Origin: an uncultured Ruminococcus sp.
Lineage (GTDB): Bacteria; Bacillota; Clostridia; Oscillospirales; Ruminococcaceae
Reading direction: 5' to 3'
Length of the DNA stretch: 64,000 nt
NCBI GenBank assembly: GCA_910579955.1
Contig: CAJTWE010000005.1
Span: forward strand, 1-64,000
The notes under the pieces were generated by a model. It had not been told where the DNA came from. It was given only the letters and a program-made list of their open reading frames with translations, and did no database searches. This document shows, in pieces, positions 58,572 to 64,000 of the stretch; the first letter of the stretch is position 1; the number at the start of each line of letters is the position of its first letter. The position numbers were made by a program, and so were the translations under genes.

Positions 58572-59583
58572 AATCAGCTTCAGCCAGCTTATAACAGCAC
58601 TTTTGCTGTCAAGTGCATTTATGCTCATGTGCCTTTCTGCTCCTGTTGGAATAGAATATATGGCAGGTACTGCGATATCATTTGCATTGCAAGCAATTCT
58701 TTGCATTCCTATTATATTTTTATATAAAAAAGGCTTTTCACTCTCAGCCTACTGCAATGAAAAACACTATGTTATTCCCTGCCTTTTTGCGCTTTATTTT
58801 ATGCTTAGAGGCGGAGTTTCATTTATACTTGTTTGGAACGGCGGAAAACAGCTTTCACTTCCATTTTCAGAACCCCTTGTAACAGCCGTTCTCATAGGTA
58901 TAGTTTGCCTTTATACGGCATCGCTGGGAATCTGTGCGTTTGCAAGAACTTCATCTATTGTATTTGGCATACTGACGCTTACAGTTGCTGTTCTTCTGAT
59001 AGGTGCATGGCAAAGAATCGACACTATGGAGCTTGCAGAAACTGCTGAAAATACAATTCTAGGCAGTACTCTTCGCAACCTCTCTCTCGTCGACACACTT
59101 CCTGCTCTTTTTGTACTCCTTAATTTCACAGACGGCAAAAAAACTCATAAAGCTCTTATGTTTCTGCCAATTGGACTTATCATGTGGGAAATCGTACTTT
59201 TTCTCTGCATTACTGTACTCGGCTCTCTTCTGCCGACTGCTCCATATCCGTTCTTTCTTCTCACAGCTGTTTCTCAGCCGTTTAGCAGCCAAAGAGCAGA
59301 TGCGCTTTACCTGATTTTATTTGTACTTCTCTGCATACTGAGAATAACTCTTTTAACAGTTCTCTCAGCGCATTTGCTTGGTATGGTTTTCCCAAAGCTT
59401 AAATTCAGAAGTATTATATCATTGCTTGTTATGATAGGTGCAGCGGCTGCTTTCAGTACAATAAATTACACCGAGAGCATTTTCTGTATAATAACTATAC
59501 TAGTCTTTGCATTTGTAATACCTCTTATTTTCTGTGTAATGCTTAAAAATCATAATTCATGGAAAAAGGAGGAAAAGGCATGA
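58564..59583 (+). CDS. Spore germination protein, GerAB (B subunit) family transporter
   Basis: The B subunit is an amino acid/polyamine transporter-like membrane protein that binds the germinant in GerA-type receptors. This 339-aa protein has about ten hydrophobic segments and starts KISFSQLITALLLSSAFMLMCL, typical of the family. It lies between the A and C subunit genes with overlaps at both ends (8 bases, and ATGA with the C gene). It is slightly short compared with the usual 360-370 aa. Confidence 0.9.
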   Translation: MNKISFSQLITALLLSSAFMLMCLSAPVGIEYMAGTAISFALQAILCIPIIFLYKKGFSLSAYCNEKHYVIPCLFALYFMLRGGVSFILVWNGGKQLSLPFSEPLVTAVLIGIVCLYTASLGICAFARTSSIVFGILTLTVAVLLIGAWQRIDTMELAETAENTILGSTLRNLSLVDTLPALFVLLNFTDGKKTHKALMFLPIGLIMWEIVLFLCITVLGSLLPTAPYPFFLLTAVSQPFSSQRADALYLILFVLLCILRITLLTVLSAHLLGMVFPKLKFRSIISLLVMIGAAAAFSTINYTESIFCIITILVFAFVIPLIFCVMLKNHNSWKKEEKA

Positions 59584-60512
59584 AAAAACTGCTTTCAATA
59601 TATCTATGCATGAATCTTTTATTTTTAACAGGCTGCCGGAATGCCGTGGAAGTTCGTGAAAGAGCATTTGTTCAAAGCGCATCATTTAGCGGAAATAAAA
59701 ATATATCACTTACTCTGTATCCATTTGAAGAGGAAAAAGATATATCTTACGGCACTGGACTTACGATAGCAGAAGCTATTGAAAACGCTGCGATATTTTC
59801 CGGAAAAGACGTTTTCATGGGGCATCTTGAGCTTTTATGCTTTGACGAGCCAAGCTTTACAGAAAAACTGGAAAGCTGTCTCATTGATTACCGTATATCC
59901 CCAAGCTGCAAGCTGCTTTATTTACCTGAAACATCTATTCTTGAAAACAGCGATACAACTCTTCTCACAGACAGACTTAATATGGAAGAAGAAAAAGGGC
60001 ATATTCCCACAACAGACCTGTTTCATATCTTATCTGAAAGGAACAGAAAAGACAACGCTGCACTTGTTCCTGCTGTTATAAAAAACAATCTGTCAATGTG
60101 TATTTTGAAAGATGGCAGCAAACCTTATGTTATTTCAGCAAAGGCAGCAGAAGGGTTGTGTTGGCTGCGAGGTGATAATTATCCTGAGCGAATATCTGTA
60201 AGTGAAGAAAAGGACAATGCAGATTTTGAAGTATATTCGGCAAAAACAAAACTTTCTTCTGAAATAAAAAACAATATCCCCTATATAACAGCATTTATAA
60301 AAATCAAAGGTACAGGCAATGAACAGGCTGCAAAAATCATTATAGAATCACAATGCAAGGCGGCAATAAAAGAAACGCTTGATGATGCAAGAGCTGATGT
60401 TATCGGTATTGAAGAATGCATTGCAAGAGACTGTCCAGAATACTATGCAGCTCAGGATTTTGAAACGGTAAAATGGGCGCTGAATTTTCAGTATGCAATT
60501 GAATTTGAGTAA
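59580..60512 (+). CDS. Spore germination lipoprotein, Ger(x)C family
   Basis: The C subunit is a lipoprotein on the outer face of the spore inner membrane. The 310-aa product has the lipobox LFLTGC at about residue 16 and the N-terminal EVRERAFVQSASF strand pattern of the family. The C-terminal domain ends GIEECIARDCPEYYAAQDFE. GGAGG precedes the ATG, which overlaps the B-gene stop (ATGA). All three receptor subunits are therefore encoded in one operon. No clear terminator follows. Confidence 0.88.
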   Translation: MKKLLSIYLCMNLLFLTGCRNAVEVRERAFVQSASFSGNKNISLTLYPFEEEKDISYGTGLTIAEAIENAAIFSGKDVFMGHLELLCFDEPSFTEKLESCLIDYRISPSCKLLYLPETSILENSDTTLLTDRLNMEEEKGHIPTTDLFHILSERNRKDNAALVPAVIKNNLSMCILKDGSKPYVISAKAAEGLCWLRGDNYPERISVSEEKDNADFEVYSAKTKLSSEIKNNIPYITAFIKIKGTGNEQAAKIIIESQCKAAIKETLDDARADVIGIEECIARDCPEYYAAQDFETVKWALNFQYAIEFE

Positions 60513-60553
60513 AGTGAATCATAAGTTTTTGAATAATATCAGTATATATGGCA

Positions 60554-60582
60554 TTTACTTTTTTTTCCGAATATGTTATACT
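60554..60582 (+). promoter_or_regulatory. Promoter of polA
   Basis: TTTACT at 60554..60559, a 17-nt spacer and TATACT at 60577..60582. A long hairpin begins 17 bases downstream. Confidence 0.65.
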
Positions 60583-60598
60583 GTATAGTATATAGAGT

Positions 60599-60629
60599 AA
60601 GTACCACACAATTCTTATGTGTGGTACTT
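60599..60629 (+). promoter_or_regulatory. 12-bp hairpin at the 5' end of the polA transcript
   Basis: AAGTACCACACA and TGTGTGGTACTT are perfect 12-nt arms around a 7-nt loop, at about +10 of the predicted transcript. No T-run follows. It could be a 5' stabiliser or a DNA operator. Confidence 0.5.
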
Positions 60630-60661
60630 GCTAAACTAAAAACATTTAGGAGGTAAATGCT

Positions 60662-63211
60662 ATGGGTCTGCTGGCTATTGACGGAAACAGCATACTTAAC
60701 CGTGCATTCTACGGCATAAGACTGCTTTCCAATCAAAAAGGCATATACACAAATGCTATTTTCGGATTTATGAATATCTATTTCAAACACGTTTCTGAGG
60801 TAAAGCCCGACCGCATCGTTGCTGCCTTCGATCTTAGAGAAAAAACATTCCGTCATAAATTCTCAAGCGAATACAAGGCTAACCGAAAAGGAATGCCCGA
60901 AGAACTTGCTATGCAGCTGCCATATGTAAAACAAATACTTACGCTTATGGGTATATCTGTTATAACATGTGAAGGCTACGAAGCAGATGATATTCTGGGT
61001 ACACTCGCAAGAATATGCTCTGAGCAAGGCTCTCATTGCCATATAGTAACCGGTGACAGAGACAGCCTACAGCTTGTAAGCGAAAATGTAACTGTGCGTC
61101 TCGTTACAAATAAAGAAACTATTCTATATACACCGGAAAGATTCATTGAAGAATACGGATTTGAACCTATTCATCTTATAGATTTGAAAGCTCTTATGGG
61201 TGATAGTTCAGATAACATATCGGGCGTGCCGGGGATAGGTCAAAAAACTGCATCAGGTCTTATTCAGAAATGGCAAAGCATTCAGAATCTCTATGAGAAT
61301 ATTGACAATGCCGGTCTTACCAAAGGCGTTTTTAATAAGCTTGTAAACTCAAAATTTGAAGCTGAGAAAAGCAAATATCTTGCAACTATCGTTCAGACTG
61401 CACCTATTCCTCAAAATCTTTCAGATTATGATAAAAAGCCAACCGATTCCGCAAAACTGAAAGAACTGCTCTTAGAGCTGGAAATGGCAAAGCTTCTCTC
61501 AAAACTTGATCTTGATAATAACTCTTCTGAAACTGCAAGTGAAAATAAACCTGATACAGCCGAAAAGGAAATTCCCGAAATATCTTATCCGGAAGAGGCG
61601 CTCTGCACTGATATCATATCATCATGGGAAAAAGAAAATACGGCATTTACCTATCTCTTCAATGAAAATGTACTTTCTGTATTTTATAATAATATTGTTT
61701 ATATAACAGAAGAGCCTGAGATTATAAAAGAATTCCTTGGCAGCAATATAAAAAAGCGTACATTCTCAGCAAAGCCACATTATAGATATATGTTGAGTAA
61801 TGATGCAGAGCTTAAAAACCTGATAACAGATGGTGAGATATGTGCATATCTTTTGAATCCTACTACATCTGAATATACTATAGATCGCCTTGCTATCACT
61901 TATCATGTACCCTGTGTCAGGGGTACTCATAGCGACCCTGCAGTTTTGTCAAAGCTCTGTGATGAAATGGAAAATATAATAAAAGAACAGGGGCAGACAG
62001 AGCTTTATAACCTTGAACTGCGTCTCACAGAAGTATTGGCTTCTATGGAACATACAGGAGTGCAGGTCGACAAAAAAGGCGTAAAAGAATTCGGTGTATA
62101 TCTTTCTGAACAAATAGAAGAAATGCAGCAAATGGTCTTTGACGAGGCAGGTCATGAATTTAATATAGGGTCTCCAAAACAGCTTGGAGAAGTTCTTTTC
62201 TCGGAAATGGGACTGCCGCACGGTAAAAAAACAAAAACAGGTTACTCCACCAACGCAGAGATACTTGAAAGTCTCAGAGGCGAATACAAAATCGTTGACT
62301 ATGTTCTGAAATGGCGACAGTTTTCTAAGCTCAAATCTACATATGTAGACGGACTGCTAAAAACTGTCGGAAAAGACGGACGCATTCACTCTGTTTTCAA
62401 GCAGACTGAAACTCGAACAGGACGTATTTCATCCACTGAACCAAATATGCAAAATATTCCCGTACGCACACCACTTGGCAGCAATATGAGAAAGTTCTTT
62501 ACTGCAAGTGACGGAAACATTCTTCTTGACGCTGACTACAGTCAGATAGAACTGCGAATTCTTGCCAATATCTGTGGTGATGAAAATATGCAGGCGGCAT
62601 TTCTTAGCGGTGAAGATATTCACACTGCAACCGCTGCACAGGTATTTGATATGCCTATAGAAATGGTAACAAAGGAAATGAGAAGTGCTGCAAAGGCTGT
62701 AAACTTTGGTATAATATACGGCATAGGAGCATTCTCACTTTCAAAAGATATAGGCGTATCTGTTTATGAAGCCAATCGCTATATCAAGAATTATCTTGCA
62801 AGGTATCCAAAGGTAAATTCATTTATGGAGAACATAGTTGAAAATGCTAAGCTTGACGGATATGTATCAACGTATTTTAACCGCAGACGTCCTGTACCTG
62901 AACTCAGACAGTCCAACAAAATGGTACAAGCAGCAGGCAAGCGAATAGCTATGAATACACCTATTCAGGGTACTGCTGCCGATATTATCAAAATGGCTAT
63001 GGTGAAAGTTTACGACAAGCTTAAAGCAGAAGTACCACAGGCAAAGCTTATTTTGCAGGTTCACGATGAACTTATAGTTGAAGTTCCTCAGAAGCTTGCT
63101 ATTAAAGCCGCTAAGATACTTGGTGAAGAGATGCAAAATGTGGTAAGCTTTAAAGTTCCGCTTACAGCAGAGGTAAGCATGGGAGGAAGCTGGTATGATG
63201 CAAAAGGCTGA
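60662..63211 (+). CDS. polA: DNA polymerase I
   Basis: An 849-aa family A polymerase for repair and Okazaki fragment processing. The 5' nuclease domain (about residues 1-290) has GDRDSLQLV and GDSSDNISGVPGIGQKTA. The central 3'-5' exonuclease-like domain lacks the DxE catalytic acids, so proofreading is predicted to be absent, as in Bacillus. Polymerase motifs are DADYSQIELRILA (A), RSAAKAVNFGIIYG (B) and QVHDELIVE (C). GGAGG precedes the ATG. rimI overlaps its end by 17 bases. Confidence 0.97.
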   Translation: MGLLAIDGNSILNRAFYGIRLLSNQKGIYTNAIFGFMNIYFKHVSEVKPDRIVAAFDLREKTFRHKFSSEYKANRKGMPEELAMQLPYVKQILTLMGISVITCEGYEADDILGTLARICSEQGSHCHIVTGDRDSLQLVSENVTVRLVTNKETILYTPERFIEEYGFEPIHLIDLKALMGDSSDNISGVPGIGQKTASGLIQKWQSIQNLYENIDNAGLTKGVFNKLVNSKFEAEKSKYLATIVQTAPIPQNLSDYDKKPTDSAKLKELLLELEMAKLLSKLDLDNNSSETASENKPDTAEKEIPEISYPEEALCTDIISSWEKENTAFTYLFNENVLSVFYNNIVYITEEPEIIKEFLGSNIKKRTFSAKPHYRYMLSNDAELKNLITDGEICAYLLNPTTSEYTIDRLAITYHVPCVRGTHSDPAVLSKLCDEMENIIKEQGQTELYNLELRLTEVLASMEHTGVQVDKKGVKEFGVYLSEQIEEMQQMVFDEAGHEFNIGSPKQLGEVLFSEMGLPHGKKTKTGYSTNAEILESLRGEYKIVDYVLKWRQFSKLKSTYVDGLLKTVGKDGRIHSVFKQTETRTGRISSTEPNMQNIPVRTPLGSNMRKFFTASDGNILLDADYSQIELRILANICGDENMQAAFLSGEDIHTATAAQVFDMPIEMVTKEMRSAAKAVNFGIIYGIGAFSLSKDIGVSVYEANRYIKNYLARYPKVNSFMENIVENAKLDGYVSTYFNRRRPVPELRQSNKMVQAAGKRIAMNTPIQGTAADIIKMAMVKVYDKLKAEVPQAKLILQVHDELIVEVPQKLAIKAAKILGEEMQNVVSFKVPLTAEVSMGGSWYDAKG

Positions 63212-63668
63212 TAATGATATTATTATACTGCCTGCCGGCTTGGCAGATATGCATACATTGTCTAAAATAGCTTCTGTATCATTTCCTGACCCTTGGTCTG
63301 AAAAGCTTTTTAAAGAAGCATTTGAAAATATATACACAAAGATATTGCTTGCAAAAAACATATCAGGAGATATAATGGGATATATCGTTTTATCAGAAAC
63401 GGGCGATGATATAAACGTTGATGATATTGCAGTATTACCCGAATATCGCAGAATGGGCATTGGAAAAGGACTTCTCAAATGGTCACTTCAAGAATATCCG
63501 GATAAGAATTTTTTGCTGGAGGTTCGTGAAAGTAACTTTCCTGCTATCGGCCTTTATAAAAGTATGGGATTTGTTCAGGTAGGATTTAGAAAAAGATACT
63601 ACAGAAATCCCGATGAAGGTGCGGTGCTGATGACTAAGGAAACAGAAAATAAAGCTCAAAAAAGATAA
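63195..63668 (+). CDS. rimI: Ribosomal protein S18-alanine N-acetyltransferase
   Basis: A 157-aa GNAT acetyltransferase. The acetyl-CoA site is VLPEYRRMGIGKGLLKW, and the RimI-type features SFPDPWSEKLFKEAF near the N-terminus and EVRESNFPAIGLYKSMGF with YYRNPDEGAVLM near the end are clear. RimI acetylates the N-terminus of S18. It overlaps polA by 17 bases; a GGAGG site (63182..63186) lies inside polA. Other N-acetyltransferase substrates are possible. Confidence 0.9.
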   Translation: MMQKADNDIIILPAGLADMHTLSKIASVSFPDPWSEKLFKEAFENIYTKILLAKNISGDIMGYIVLSETGDDINVDDIAVLPEYRRMGIGKGLLKWSLQEYPDKNFLLEVRESNFPAIGLYKSMGFVQVGFRKRYYRNPDEGAVLMTKETENKAQKR

Positions 63669-63691
63669 AACATGAAAGGAAACGAAAAATC

Positions 63692-63997
63692 ATGATCAAA
63701 CATATAGTAATGTTTAAGCTGAAGCCTGAATACGAGGGCAAGACTGCAATAGAAAATGCTCTTGAAGCTAAAGAACGTGCAGAAAAGCTCATAGACCTTG
63801 TGCCTACTCTCAAAAAGCTTGAGGTATGCATAAACACTGAAAAAGCAAATCCAGATAACTATGAATTTGCACTGGTGTGCGACTTTGACGATATAGACGG
63901 TCTCAATGAATACCAGGTTCATCCGTCTCATGTAGAGTTTGGAAAATTCATAAACCCAAGACGTGATCTCAGAGCCTGCATTGATTATGAATTTTAA
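63692..63997 (+). CDS. Dabb (stress-responsive alpha/beta barrel) protein
   Basis: A 101-aa protein of the dimeric A/B barrel fold: IKHIVMFKLKPEY at the start, then LEVCINTEKANPDNYEFALVCDF and LNEYQVHPSHVEFGKFI with the conserved His residues. Bacterial members are of unknown function; some relatives are cyclases. AAAGGAAA precedes the ATG. It follows rimI by 23 bases and ends at the window edge. Confidence 0.88.
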   Translation: MIKHIVMFKLKPEYEGKTAIENALEAKERAEKLIDLVPTLKKLEVCINTEKANPDNYEFALVCDFDDIDGLNEYQVHPSHVEFGKFINPRRDLRACIDYEF

Positions 63998-64000
63998 GGA

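Noticed and set aside
1..64000. CRISPR arrays, rRNA or tRNA genes
   Set aside because: No regularly spaced repeats and no rRNA or tRNA consensus segments were found on either strand by reading; a tRNA search program would be decisive.

Overview
The window is a compact, gene-dense chromosomal segment of a low-GC Gram-positive bacterium of class Clostridia, most likely a Ruminococcus-like member of the Ruminococcaceae/Oscillospiraceae. Two things point there: five or six secreted proteins carry type I dockerin (paired EF-hand) modules typical of ruminococcal cellulosomes, and sporulation and germination genes (spoIIR, bofA-like, spoVG, a gerA-type operon, a SpoIIQ-like M23 protein) sit among ordinary housekeeping genes. 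No rRNA, tRNA, CRISPR array, transposase or phage gene was seen. Gene names rest on reading conserved motifs, not on database searches.

Layout. 1-7780 (minus): topA (partial), dprA, an SpoU-type RNA methyltransferase, the infC-rpmI-rplT operon behind an L20-type attenuator, spoIIR, hemW, a small zinc-ribbon membrane protein and lepA. 7949-9678 (plus): a flavin-reductase-like protein and a TPR protein. 9750-21136 (minus): an SPFH/NfeD pair, ctpA, an EnvC/PcsB-like M23 protein with ftsX and ftsE, a PucR-type regulator, then ddl-murI-DUF1934-argS. 21524-31480 (plus): rpmG-secE-nusG-rplK-rplA, two dockerin genes inserted before rplJ-rplL, then two more dockerin genes including a metzincin-like protease. 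31572-37354: prfB (minus), a RING/zinc-ribbon membrane protein (plus), a cohesin-like/dockerin gene paired with a gene for a protein made only of three dockerins (plus), and a four-gene small-protein operon with a BofA-like member (minus). 37447-51042 (mostly plus): yfcE-like phosphodiesterase, YfhO, Nudix hydrolase, spoVG (minus), murC, zapA, U32 protein, dut, DUF4321, mreBCD and a class B PBP. 51267-63997: mgsA, hisS-aspS, an M23 protein and a CapA lipoprotein (minus), a gerA-gerB-gerC operon, polA, rimI and a Dabb-domain protein.

Themes. Cell envelope growth dominates (FtsEX with its presumed hydrolase, Ddl/MurI/MurC, MreBCD/PBP2, ZapA), beside core translation. The accessory layer is the secreted dockerin set: a papain-like protease, a partner protein, a possible cohesin-like protein, a metalloprotease, a probable small adaptor and a tri-dockerin protein. 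Two of these cassettes (24114-26898 and 34244-35989) are bracketed by near-identical copies of an intrinsic terminator, which looks like an insertion or duplication footprint.

Regulatory DNA is unusually readable. Nineteen sigma-A-like promoters were found, eighteen with a 17-nt spacer, including a symmetric divergent pair (capA/gerA) that shares one palindromic -35 hexamer. RNA structure also seems to decide translation at several genes: Shine-Dalgarno sites separated from the start codon by a hairpin (topA, M23 gene), one sequestered in a stem (second M23 gene), and structured leaders before infC, rplJ, rpmG, rplK and rplA.
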